The translations under genes and the position numbers were made by a program. From Cherax quadricarinatus (lineage: Eukaryota; Arthropoda; Malacostraca; Decapoda; Parastacidae): a stretch of DNA of 64,000 nt. The stretch lies in contig NC_091341.1 in the NCBI RefSeq assembly GCF_038502225.1, positions 1,923,626-1,987,625 on the forward strand. Direction: 5' to 3'. Below are positions 9,603-18,741 of the stretch, in pieces. The notes under the pieces are model-generated. The model had not been told where the DNA came from. It saw nothing but the letters and a program-made list of their open reading frames with translations, and did no database searches. Every line of letters starts with the position of its first letter. The first letter of the stretch is position 1.

Positions 9603-10965
9603 TTAAGAAGCATAGTGGTATACACAGTTTGATAAAGCATGGTGCCAGTTCTGACAAAAAAAAAAGTGGCTGAAACATATGTGTGGGAATTTAAGGGGTT
9701 CATAAGAGGCTGAACAATTAAAACCCCAACAAGTGTTCAATTGTGAAGAAACAAGCCTGTTTTAGAAGAAAACGCCAAACAGGACCTACACAGGAGGAAA
9801 AGGCACTCCCAGGACACAAGCCTATGAAAGACAGGCTAACTCTCATGTTTTGTAGTAACGCTAGTGGGGATTGCAAAGTGAAGCCTTTACTCGTGTATCA
9901 CTCTGAAACTCCCAGTGTGTTCAAGAAAAACAGTGTCATCAAGACTAAATTGTGTGTGATGTGGAGAGCAAACAGTAAGGCATGGGTCACGAGGGACATG
10001 TTCTTTGATTGGTTCCATAACGTCTTTGGCCCCAGTGTGAAAAAATGCCTCCTGGAAAATAAATTGGAACTCAAGTGCCTCCTGGTATTAGACAATGCTC
10101 CTGCTCATCCTCCAGACTTGGAAGAGTGAATGGTGCCGGGTTTAGTTTCATCAAAGGCCATGGACCAGCAGGTCATTTCAAATTTCAAAAAAATGTACAC
10201 CAAAGCAGTGCTTCAAAAGTGCTTTGAAGTGACCTCAGACACTGAATTGACCCTAAGAGAGTTCTGGAAAGATCACTTCAGTATCCTCAGTTGCATAAAC
10301 CTTATAGGTAAGGCTTGGGAGGGAATGACTTGCAGGACTTCGAACTCTGCTTGGAGAAAATTGTGGCCAGAATGTGTAAAAGAGAGGGATTTTGAAGGGT
10401 TTGGAGCTGACCCTAAGGAGCCAATGCTAGTTGTGGAATCTGTTGTGGCATTGGGGAAGTCCATGGGGTTGGAGGTTGGTGGAGGACGACGATGAAGAGC
10501 TAACCACTACAGAGCTGCAAGAGCTTTAGGTGCATCACCAACAGACCATAGCTAAGGAATTTCCTTCAGAGGAGGAGGAAGAGAGATGGAGGAAGTTGCC
10601 TTCTTCAAAGATTAAGGACATTTGTGCAAAGTGGATGGAAGTGCAAACCTTTATGGATGAATATCACCCTGACACAGCGGTTGCAGGCCGTGCTGGCAAC
10701 ATCTACAGGGACAATGTTGTGTCCCATTTTAGGGAAATCTTAAAGAAACGCCAGAAACAGAGCTCTCTGGACAGATTTTTGGTGCGACAGGGGTCCAGTG
10801 ACTCTCAATTTGGTCCTTGTGCCATTAAAAACCAAAGAAGGGAAGTAACCCCTGAAAAGAACTTACTACCTGAAGTCTTTATGGAAGGGGATTCCCCTTC
10901 CAAACAATTGTAAACTCCTCTATCCTTTTCCCTCCTTCCATCTCATCACTCATCAGTATGTCTTC

Positions 10966-11027
10966 AATAAAGGTAAGTGTCACTTTATTATTTATTTATT
11001 CTGCATGTCTCATTGTTTTGTGTGTAG
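10966..11027 (+). promoter_or_regulatory. Tigger 3' signal: AATAAA overlapping a consensus 5' splice site, with acceptor 55 nt on
   Basis: AATAAA at 10966-10971 runs into GGTAAGT (donor GT at 10973). A pyrimidine-containing acceptor TTGTTTTGTGTGTAG ends at 11027. The same AATAAAGGTAAGTGTCA arrangement recurs in copies A, B, D and E and on the minus strand in F. Acceptor-like ends are visible in C, D (14422-14423) and E (59619-59620). The motifs are seen directly; use as a polyadenylation site or a 3' UTR intron is inference. Confidence 0.55.
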
Positions 11028-11202
11028 GGAAATGTATATTTCATGTAAAAAAATTATTTTGTTTAATACTTTTGGGTGTCTGGAACGGATTAATTGGATT
11101 TCGATTATTTCTTGCGGGGAAAATTAATTCTGATTACGACAGATTCGGTATAAAACACACCCTCTGGAATGGATTAATGTCGTAATCCGGAGGTCCACTG
11201 TA

Positions 11203-11422
11203 AATACATGTCCTTTACCAATTCTAATTTAAAAGTCGCCAGCATAACAGTACCACTTGAAACCGATGAAATCTGTAAGACTCCACAAAGAGGCATCACT
11301 GAATAACTACTGTGCCAGTCAGTAATATTGATTGAAAGTGTGAATTCACCAATAATCAAGATAACTCATGGGTCCACATTTTCTTTATAATAAAATCAAA
11401 GCCTCTTTATAAACATTGTTCT
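11203..11422. other. Non-coding spacer
   Basis: AT-rich DNA between Tigger C and a TTAA element. Nothing recognised. Confidence 0.4.
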
Positions 11423-11426
11423 TTAA

Positions 11427-12351
11427 CCCTTTCAGTGGCAATCAATGATGCACGGGTCCCTGATATAGATCTATGCCTACATTCTGGCAGCTTTAAATTT
11501 AGAGGGAGAGGTCTACATATGAGAGAATGGGTCTGCATGGTCAATGTGTGCAATATACAAAAAATCAGGGACCCCTGCAGTGTATTGTACGAACGCTACA
11601 TTCAGTACACTTTGTTCACCATGCTGTGCGGACAGAAAGGCCTCTTCCCAAGTAAATTGAACGAATTTTATTCCCCATTGATTGCTCCAACAATGATAAT
11701 TATGGAACTGATGAGTTCTTTGGTTTTGAACATACACTGACTGAATATGATGGTCAGGGCACCAGAAATGTAGCCAAGAGGTGAAGGTTGGTGATCACTT
11801 CCTAACAACACTCCCCAATACAGAAGAGATGAAATGGGCTCAAAAGAGATGTTTTGTCTGTGTGCACACAATAAGGCACCAAACAAAGTGCAGACACATG
11901 TTTTGTGTGATGTGTAAAATACTGCTGTGTATGGAGAAGCATTTCAAGAACTTACCCAGACTGTAGCAGACTTGTAATGTGAAACATTCATTCCTTTGTG
12001 TGTTTACATTATAAACATGTTTTGTAAACAATGTACTGATTACACTATTGCTTGTATTGTGTTGCATACAACAGGTGGATATATGTTTATTGTGCTTGAT
12101 ATGGGTTTCAAGGGCCATGAAACTTACTGGAAAAAAGTAAAAAATTAGGAAACCCAAGAAAAAAAAGTACAAAATAATAATGTAGAAATGTGGAGCGTGC
12201 TGCTGTCAGCAGATCATTGACCTTCAACTTCACATCTCTGTATTTCCGTAAGTGCTGATGGGAAAAATGAACTCTTTTAATCTGTAAGTTTTTTTAATTT
12301 GGAAATTGAGAGCAATTTTAATTTCAGGGGCCTGGAGTGTCATTAAAAGGG
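11427..12351. mobile_element. piggyBac deletion derivative with TTAA target duplication
   Basis: TTAA flanks it at 11423-11426 and 12352-12355. The ends are CCCTTTCAGTGGC on the left and CATTAAAAGGG on the right. Its right part resembles the 3' flank of the piggyBac transposase gene at 24573-25001 in reverse (shared order of TAGAAAT, GCTGCTGTCAG and CATCTCTGT-like blocks), and it keeps a remnant of the transposase C-terminus at 11781-11966. It is an internally deleted piggyBac element, about 0.9 kb. Confidence 0.8.
11781..11966 (+). pseudogene. piggyBac transposase C-terminal zinc-binding domain remnant
   Basis: The frame reads MKVGDHFLTTLPNTEE, then RCFVCVHTIR, then CRHMFCVMCKILLCMEKHF, ending LPRL. 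The CxxC - C - CxxC - C - H arrangement is that of the cysteine-rich C-terminal domain of piggyBac transposases, which binds the element's end. The whole DDE domain is missing. The frame is open to its natural stop, but it has no start of its own in a gene context. Confidence 0.7.
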
Positions 12352-12355
12352 TTAA

Positions 12356-13378
12356 AAACCAAACAGGTCACAACAAAGAAACCTCAATAACCTCAGATCC
12401 ATTGACAAAAGTATAACTGATAAAAATATGTTTTGTGCTTAATTCTCAAACAAATAGTAAAAACAATATACAGTTCACCATCAATTATGATAGTACATAG
12501 TTAAGTTCTTGAAAATGGTGTCTGAGACAAAATCGCCTAAAACAAACTGAAGAATATATGGAAAAAATAGGGTTACATTCCTTGGACTCCCCCCCCCCCC
12601 CCAAATTGGCAGAAAACTTTTTAGGTGTCCAGATTGCAAAAAATAAAAAAAATAAAAATGATAATGTAATTGTAGTTGGAGAGGGATGCTGTGGCCCTAC
12701 TGGGTTGAGGCGGAAAGTTATGGATTGTTTGCTGAGGTGGATGGTTAAGGCTCTGGCACTAAAGCTGATGACTGTACTGTAGTGAGAAATTCTGTAATGT
12801 GTCTTTATACAGTATACAGCTGATGGTAAGGCATTATCAGCTCTCCAGGCTCCAGGAAAATATACGGGAAAAATAGGATTACATTCATTAGACCCCTTTA
12901 AAAAAAGCCAACCAAATTTTTTTTTAAAGCTTTGAAATTTGGCAAAACTAGAAAATAAAGTTTTCCGTTCACTTTAGTTGTCATTGCTTGTTGATATGGA
13001 AATGGTTGATGTGACCCTGTACAGTACCTGTGAAAACATAATAGGCAGTCCCAGTTATTACTTGCTATGGCTATCACCTGCCTCCACCAAAACCACTATC
13101 ACCACTGTAAATATCAATAAAAAATACCATATTTTATCAGCTAAGACAAGATTCTTTACTAAATAAATATGTTCATAGTTATACCCACCATAATATGAAT
13201 GCAAGCAGCTATCCAAGAAAACATTAAAAAATTATAAAATCACAAGAAAAGCTTCTTAAGACTCAGCTTTTGTTATTGTTGGGTTGTGGGTTGTGATGGC
13301 CCAAAGGCCATTGTGTCCATCTCACTGCTGTGAAATTAACTGCCCAAATGCTTTTGCAGACAAACTATTTAATACATA
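12356..13378. repeat. Non-coding DNA with two diverged direct repeats and a C-tract
   Basis: Two similar blocks start near 12553 and 12854 (GGAAAAAATAGGGTTACATT versus GGGAAAAATAGGATTACATT) and continue with related text, suggesting an old tandem duplication or two copies of an unnamed repeat. A run of 14 C lies at 12589-12602. No gene is seen. Confidence 0.5.
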
Positions 13379-13661
13379 CAGCCTCTCCTCACTTAGCGAA
13401 GCACAGTGGATCCTCGGCTAACGAAAGCATCATCTAAGGTTAAATCCACCTAACTAAGCATTTGAGCGTAAAAATTTTGGCCCGGCCAATGATAAAAAAC
13501 TCACCCAACGTGATTCGTCCTGAACCTGTCCATCCATCCTGAGCGCCTCAGCTGCCCTGCCATCATTGTTTACAAGCCAGGGTGGCTGGTTCCACGCATA
13601 CATTCAATACATTTTGTATTATTCCATTGTTTTTAGTGTTGTAACTGCTAAATAAGCCACC

Positions 13662-14340
13662 ATGGGCCCAGAGAAAGCTTCTAGTGCCAACCCTGTGGTA
13701 AAAAGGGTAAGAAATACTATTATACCACGGTCAGCTGCTGCTGCTGCACAACCATCAGCTGTTGCTCCACCACCATCAGCTGTACTACTCGAAGATGTGG
13801 AGAGAGTGTTGTTGGTGTGGCTTAACGAGAAACAATTACTGAGAAACAATTAACCCCAGAGGGTTAGCCACCCAGGATAACCCAAGAAAGTCAGTGAGTC
13901 ATTGAGGACTGTCTAACTTATTTCCATTGGGTTCCTTGATCTTGTCCCCCAGGATGCGACCCACACCAGTCGACTAACACCCAGGTGAACAGGAAAAAAT
14001 GCCTGGAACTAGTGCTCATATTGGTGAATTTAAGGCCAGCAAAGGTTGATTTGAGAGGTTTAAGAATCGTAGTGGCATACACAGTGCGATAAGTCATGGC
14101 GAAGCTGAAAAATTCCAACCCCAACAAGTGTTCAATTGTGACAAAACAGGCCTGTTCTGGAAGAAAATGCCAAACAGGACCTACATTACTCAGGAAAAGG
14201 CACTCCCAGGACACAAGCCTATGAAAGACAGGCTAACTTTCTTGTTTTCTTGTAATGCTAGTGCGGATTGCAAAGTGAAGCCTTTACTCATGTATCACTC
14301 TGAAAATCACAGTGTTCAAGAAAAAGTGTCTCATCACTGA
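13662..14340 (+). pseudogene. Tigger transposase remnant, copy D
   Basis: The start ATG is at 13662 (MGPEKASSANPVVKRVRNTI). The HTH region is replaced by a GCT-rich tract, then LLEDVERVLLVWLNEKQLL is readable, then a stop. After the foreign insert the DDE start is present as NCDKTGLFWKKMPNRTYITQ at about 14131-14190, with the first catalytic Asp intact but the neighbouring Glu changed to Lys. It then reads through GHKPMKDRLTFLFS to MYHSENHS. The rest of the catalytic domain is deleted. Confidence 0.75.
13858..13990 (+). repeat. 130-bp dispersed repeat captured inside Tigger D (also in E)
   Basis: The segment with CACCCAGGATAACCCAAG, CTTATTTCCATTGGG, and CACACCAGTCGACTAACACC recurs almost unchanged in Tigger E at 59177-59312. 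A lone fragment (AGGATAACCCAAAAAAGTCA, CTTATTTCCATTGGGG) lies at 31485-31540. It is a repeat of its own, possibly a SINE piece, picked up by the ancestor of D and E. Confidence 0.65.
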
Positions 14341-14894
14341 CCAGTACTCTTCAATAAAGGTAAGTGTCATTTTAACATTTATTTATATAGTTATTGTGCA
14401 TGTCTCATTGTTTTTCTTTGTAGGGAAATGTATATTTCATGAAAAAAAAAATTTTTTTTTTAATACTTTTGGCTGTCTGGAACAGATTAATTGGATTTCC
14501 ATTATTTCTTATGGGGAAAATTAATTTGGCTAACGATAATTTCGTCTGTCAATGAGCTCTCTGGAACGGATTAATATCGTTAGCCGAGGGTCCGCTGTAC
14601 TTGTTTACCAACGATTCGGACATACGATGGGCTCTCTGACCAATATGCATACCTAAATAATGTATATTAGAGCTGATTTCTTCTTTTCTGTTTACTACAG
14701 TATACAGTGCACTACTGTATAAACATTTAAAAATATACTAAAAATTTTATAAATGGTGCAATGATGACATTAAAACAAGATCAAAGATGGTTGACACAAA
14801 CCCACTAGTATGCTCCTTGCTTAGTGACGAATTCGTTTACCGACGTGATTTTGGGAACGGAACTCCATGATTAAGTGAGGAGAGGCTGTATTAA

Positions 14895-16167
14895 CCCCTT
14901 GACTGTCGCAACCCCCAATCCTGAGGTGTCTCTTGGCGTTGCAAAATTTCAAAAAAACAAAAAAAAAAATTTTTCTTATGAAATGATAGAGAATCTTTTC
15001 CCGATTGTAATGACACCAAAAAAAAAAATATTTGATGGAAAACTGACGGAATTACGCTCTCGTGAAGTTAGCGACCTTGACGATATTTACAAATCGGCAT
15101 TTCGCCCACTTTGAGCCCTATTTTCGGCTAATTCCTTTGTTTCAGTCGACCAAACTCATAGCTATTTCTTTAGAACTCCATTTTTTCTATCAATTGAGTA
15201 CAAGAAACTGCCCATTTACCAATTTCAACTACCCAATAACGTGGTCAGAAATTTGTAATTTGGCTAATTTCACCAAAATTAAAAAATATGACAATTTCAA
15301 AATAAGGTCCAGAATCAACAATGCAGACATTCCTGGCTCTAAAATAACATTTTCTTTGTTCATCAGTCATGTCTCCAGGCCCCTCTGATATTACTCTTGC
15401 TTTCTATTTTGAATTTTTATTCAAACAAAAAATAGAAAATATACTATTATGCAGACTACTCCAATACTGTAATAATTGTATAAATAACATCAGCTCATTC
15501 ATGACTGCATATTAGAATGGCTAGTTGAACATTTATTGGACAATGATATGATTAGTTTACTTTTGAACATCGGCAAAAATCAAACATTTCCCCTACTTTG
15601 AGCTCTATTTCCAGGTTTTTTTTTTTATAGTAGAATCAATCAAAATCATCTCTTTTTCTATAATATGTTTTCCATTCTATCAAATGAGACCAAGACAACG
15701 AGAATACAACCATAAATACTATACGAAAATAGACCACAAATTCGGCATTTTAATTAAAAAAAGTCGTTTTTTTTTTCTCATTATGCACTGCGTGCTCCAG
15801 GATTTTTTTTATGTGGTGCACACTGACCACACAGACCCATTCTCTCACATGTGGGCCTACCAACTTTCTCCTTCTTGATTTGAAGCCGCTAGAATTTGAG
15901 TATATATACGTCAAACACGGTACCTCGTAAGACGTATATACAGTGGACCCCCGCATAACGATTACCTCCGAATGCGACCAATTATGTAAGTGTATTTATG
16001 TAAGTGCGTTTGTACGTGTATGTTTGGGGGTCTGAAATGGACTAATCTACTTCACAATATTCCTTATGGGAATAAATTCGGTCAGTACTGGCACTTGAAC
16101 ATACTTATGGAGTGAAAAAATATCGTTAACCGGGGGTCCACTGTATATGGCCGCGACAGTCAAAGGG
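14895..16167 (+). mobile_element. piggyBac-type TTAA element, about 1.07 kb plus a nested MITE
   Basis: TTAA at 14891-14894 and 16168-16171. The ends are CCCCTTGACTGTCGC and GCGACAGTCAAAGGG. The interior has the features shared by all full copies here: AATGATAGAGAATCTTTTCC near the left, TTCCTGGC... in the middle, and ACACAGACCCATTCTCTCAC near the right. No transposase is encoded. A 203-bp MITE sits at 15941-16143; without it and its TA the element is 1068 bp, matching copies at 28507, 48178 and 50496 (1064-1066 bp). Confidence 0.85.
15941..16143. mobile_element. 203-bp Tigger-type MITE, copy 2
   Basis: The ends are CAGTGGACCCCCGCATAACG and TTAACCGGGGGTCCACTG, with TA at 15939-15940 and 16144-16145. 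It is nearly identical to the copy at 30821-31023 in the same orientation and is nested in the piggyBac-type element. Confidence 0.9.
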
Positions 16168-16171
16168 TTAA

Positions 16172-17049
16172 TAAATTTATTAAAGTAAAGAAATAAAATA
16201 TAATATTTATTTCAATTGCATTTTCATTAGTAAAAATAACAGTATGTAGAAGAGGGTGATCAGAGGCTTGAGCATTTAGACTTGAACAACACTATCACCA
16301 ACAGCAGCAAATCGTCACGTGCTAGTGTGTGTTTTACAAAATACGAGTGTATGAACTAAACTGATGCACAAATGTGTATACAGTAGGTACTGTATACACA
16401 TTACATCCAGGCTGTTTTCATTTTTAGCCTTATTGGAAGATAAACAGAGGGTATATAAACTGGTTTAAGTCCCTCTCAAGGACAGGTGCAGTCTCTCTCA
16501 ATTTGTATATAAACATTGTCTCCAGTATCCTTACATTTTAGCACTGATGATGCAAAGGATATGAAAACACTGCATGTATTGGCTGATGTGCAGGAATCGA
16601 CTAATTCTTGTAATCACATTTGTTAGCTTTCTAGAGACCTCTTGGTGGTTAACAATTTATATATAAAAAGTGTATATTGTGGTGGCTCTCAGAACTTCAG
16701 ACACAAACATTTATCATGGCAGTGCCACAAAATTATCCCTTCACTTTTTGTTTACTTACTGTACTTTCTTCACTTAATAGCCTTCATTAACACATTCAAC
16801 ATTTATGTAAATACAGCTAGGGTAAGTGAATGACTGTTAATGGCATAGCAGTGTGTAGTTACCATGAAATTAGCATTATAGCCTTCTTGTACAGGCTTTT
16901 AGCTATTTTATCCCTAAAGTTGCACCATCATAGTTGAATTTCACAATGATAAAAAATGTGGCAATTTTGCAATAATCGTACTTTGAAAATGTTTTGGAAG
17001 ATCACGTATTAATCAACGGTCTATGTGTTCTCATGTGTAGTATTTATAT
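16172..17049. other. Low-repeat non-coding DNA
   Basis: AT-rich stretch with no recognisable repeat end and no conserved coding frame. It is likely intron or intergenic DNA of the + strand gene ending at 18632 (inference). Confidence 0.45.
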
Positions 17050-17290
17050 ATATCACACTGGCTGTCTTCCACCACGGTAGGGTGCCAGAGGCATGTAGAT
17101 ATTACAGTTCAGAAGCCATTGCAAAACTGCAAATATCCTCACCTCTCCTTTAGAGTGTAGGCATTGTACTTTCCACCTCTCCTTTTTAGTAATTTATACA
17201 ATTATAGGAATGATTTTTTTTCACATTTCCCCATGGAAATGAAAGGGAATAAATAAGAGCAACTAGCAATCCAAAGCAAGTATACATTAC
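17050..17290 (-). mobile_element. Ancient RTE-derived short element, degraded
   Basis: Read in reverse it has the RTE tail text (plus strand ACTGGCTGTCTTCCACCACG at 17058-17077, then GCAAATATCCTCACCTCTCC) joined to leader-like text (TTTCCCCATGGAAATGAAAG near 17225). The order is tail then leader with no RT between, as in the elements at 1778-3111, but far more diverged. Confidence 0.5.
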
Positions 17291-17770
17291 TTTACAGACA
17301 GAAAATTACTTATCCTATATAAATACATGCACCCATTCAGCATGACAAAAGTGCTGGTATAATTATTGTCTTATTTTTTTAACAAAAAAAAATTCTTAGG
17401 CTATATTTTCACTACAATACAAATACATTTAATGACAAAGCTTTGTGATTTCAATGAATACTGTTTTCTCAATGTTGCCTCATGATTGTTTTTCCTGGCT
17501 TTGTACACTGTTGCTTGTGTGTTTTGTTTTTTTTGCCCTACTGCATTCATCTGCAAAGGTGTAACCATCGTCATTTTCCTACCTTATTATTTGTTAATTT
17601 TTGAAACTACTTAATTGTTGTCAGGTAAATGAGAACAATTATCTTAAAAAATATCAAACTTAGCTTTATTATTTAACACTTCAGTAAAACTGAGAGAGGG
17701 GATCACTCACACAAACCCATTGTCTGTGATACACACGCTGTAGTGGATACACCTGAAAATACTGTAGTGG
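17291..17770. other. Non-coding DNA, nothing recognised
   Basis: AT-rich sequence with T-tracts. No gene or repeat end is visible. Confidence 0.45.
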
Positions 17771-18086
17771 TACACCTACCATCCGACTTATGACCGAGTT
17801 CGGTTCCGAGAAACCGGTCGTAAGTCGAAATGGTCGTAAGTTGAACTTTACTACTGAATATCAACAAAACATTTTTGTAATGACTTTATTTTATTGTTTT
17901 ATTTTGGTATTTCATGTTTTACTTTACTTTTTATGCTGTTAGTACTGTATTTTATACTGTAAGGTTTAAGATAAACACTGTGTACAACACAAATAGTTGT
18001 TTATTTCCCAGAAATTTGGCATAAAAAACACGGTCGTAAGTCGAGTGGTCATAAGTCGAGCAGGTCGTAAGTCGGATGGTAGGTGT
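17771..18086. mobile_element. 316-bp MITE with TACACCTACC termini
   Basis: Inverted ends of 25 bp with one mismatch: TACACCTACCATCCGACTTA at the left and TAAGTCGGATGGTAGGTGTA at the right. Subterminal GGTCGTAAGTCG units repeat near both ends (17816-17840 and 18033-18078). The interior is A/T-rich and non-coding. The superfamily cannot be set from the sequence. Confidence 0.8.
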
Positions 18087-18390
18087 ATATAAGAAGAAAA
18101 GCTTGTATGCTTCAAACTTGTTTGTAATTGAGATAAACCAGGCATCTCATATTTATTTACTAAATTAGAGTAAATAAATGGCATATACTATTCTTTTTAC
18201 AGTATTTTGTTGAACAAGGTAGTGTTTATCAAATTATTTTAGGTAGTTTTTAATGGCATTGACAAATTATTTTTAATGTGGATATAATAATATCTGAATG
18301 TAAACAAGAATATTGTACTTTATTTGCTTATTAATAAGATCAGGAAATGTACTAAAAAAGCTTGATGCAGAATTTGTTTCAATTCAACAG

Positions 18391-18632
18391 GTATAGAACG
18401 AGAATTTCTCAGCGAAGGTGGGGACAAAGGTTGTAATAACCGCATCAAGAGTCCTCCTACACCATCACCTTTAGTGCAGCAGATTTTAGGAAGTGGAATG
18501 ACTAAAGGATTTTTGTCAAACACCCCTCTTCAGTCACTCAGCCCAGAGGTACGGCAAGTAGTAGAACACTTGCCTGACTTAAGCTTCATGCAAAGTAAAG
18601 TGCTTATGTTTCCTATACGAGGAGAACAGTGA
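18391..18632 (+). CDS. Terminal coding exon of a host gene (aftiphilin-like C-terminus, tentative)
   Basis: A pyrimidine-rich acceptor (TTTGTTTCAATTCAACAG, ending 18390) opens an exon with two bases of a split codon and then 79 codons to TGA at 18630-18632. The residues look like constrained host protein: RIKSPPTPSPLVQQILGSGM, then TPLQSLSPEVRQVVEHLPDL, then SFMQSKVLMFP. The LPDLSFM-KVLMFP ending recalls the C-terminus of aftiphilin, a clathrin-binding trafficking protein; that match is from memory and uncertain. The codons show no transposon relation to anything else in the window. The preceding exons are not found in 1-18390, so the last intron may exceed 18 kb. It ends short of AT-rich 3' UTR-like sequence with AATAAA near 18674. 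Confidence 0.6.
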
Positions 18633-18710
18633 GAAGTGGCTTACAGTGAGTTCTAAACAAAAATTTAATTAAATAAAAAAAATGGTTGCAGTAGACATGG
18701 CAGGTATCAC

Positions 18711-18741
<31 letters not shown>

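Larger units (their letters stand above)
8763..10913 (+). pseudogene. Tigger transposase pseudogene, copy C
   Basis: The start at 8763 gives MGPKKTSSGSPVVKRVRNII and a psq-type HTH, but a frameshift near 8870 shifts it into the frame ending at 9057 (RLYNKPHTTIATILAKEKAI, then VERPLLVWINKKQLSG). A TTAA element interrupts the CENP-B HTH at 9179. The DDE part at 9743-10129 and 10130-10495 shows LLVLDNAPAHPPDLEE and AMDQQVISNFKKMY. The segment between these is deleted, including the VKFLPPNTTP block kept in copy A. The first catalytic position reads NCEETSLF, again Glu for Asp, followed by a stop. The C-terminal domain is open at 10530-10913. Non-functional. Confidence 0.85.
8496..11200 (+). mobile_element. 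Tigger DNA transposon copy C (near full length, decayed)
   Basis: The left end CGGTGGACCCCGGATTA follows TA (8494-8495). The right end TAATCCGGAGGTCCACTG is followed by TA (11201-11202). The total is 2705 bp, of which 424 bp are a nested piggyBac-type MITE plus its TTAA duplication (9179-9606), leaving about 2.28 kb. Order: leader, transposase remnant from 8763, stop at 10911-10913, 3' end with AATAAA. Several frameshifts and stops make it inactive. Confidence 0.85.
13404..14597 (+). mobile_element. Tigger copy D, internally deleted
   Basis: The ends are CAGTGGATCCTCGGCTAACG (left) and GTTAGCCGAGGGTCCGCTG (right), with TA on the right side and a mutated CA on the left. It carries a short GCTGCT-type tract (13735-13790) and a 130-bp foreign insert (13858-13990), both in the same places as in Tigger E. 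D and E therefore descend from one chimeric non-autonomous subfamily. Confidence 0.85.
13379..14888. mobile_element. TA-type TIR element interrupted by Tigger D
   Basis: The inverted termini CAGCCTCTCCTCACTTAGCG (13379) and TTAAGTGAGGAGAGGCTG (ending 14888) match over about 20 bp. TA follows the right end, and the left end is preceded by TA with a duplication at 13377-13378. Its own interior is only about 310 bp (13379-13403 and 14598-14888) without coding sequence, so it is a MITE. Tigger D at 13404-14597 entered it next to the left terminus. Confidence 0.75.

Noticed and set aside
14875..15388. Frames recurring in the ~1.065-kb TTAA elements (NFTNFTQISKDANFQIGSR type)
   Set aside because: The same text is read in several copies, but with stops and frame changes and no start; shared nucleotide ancestry explains it, not a conserved protein.
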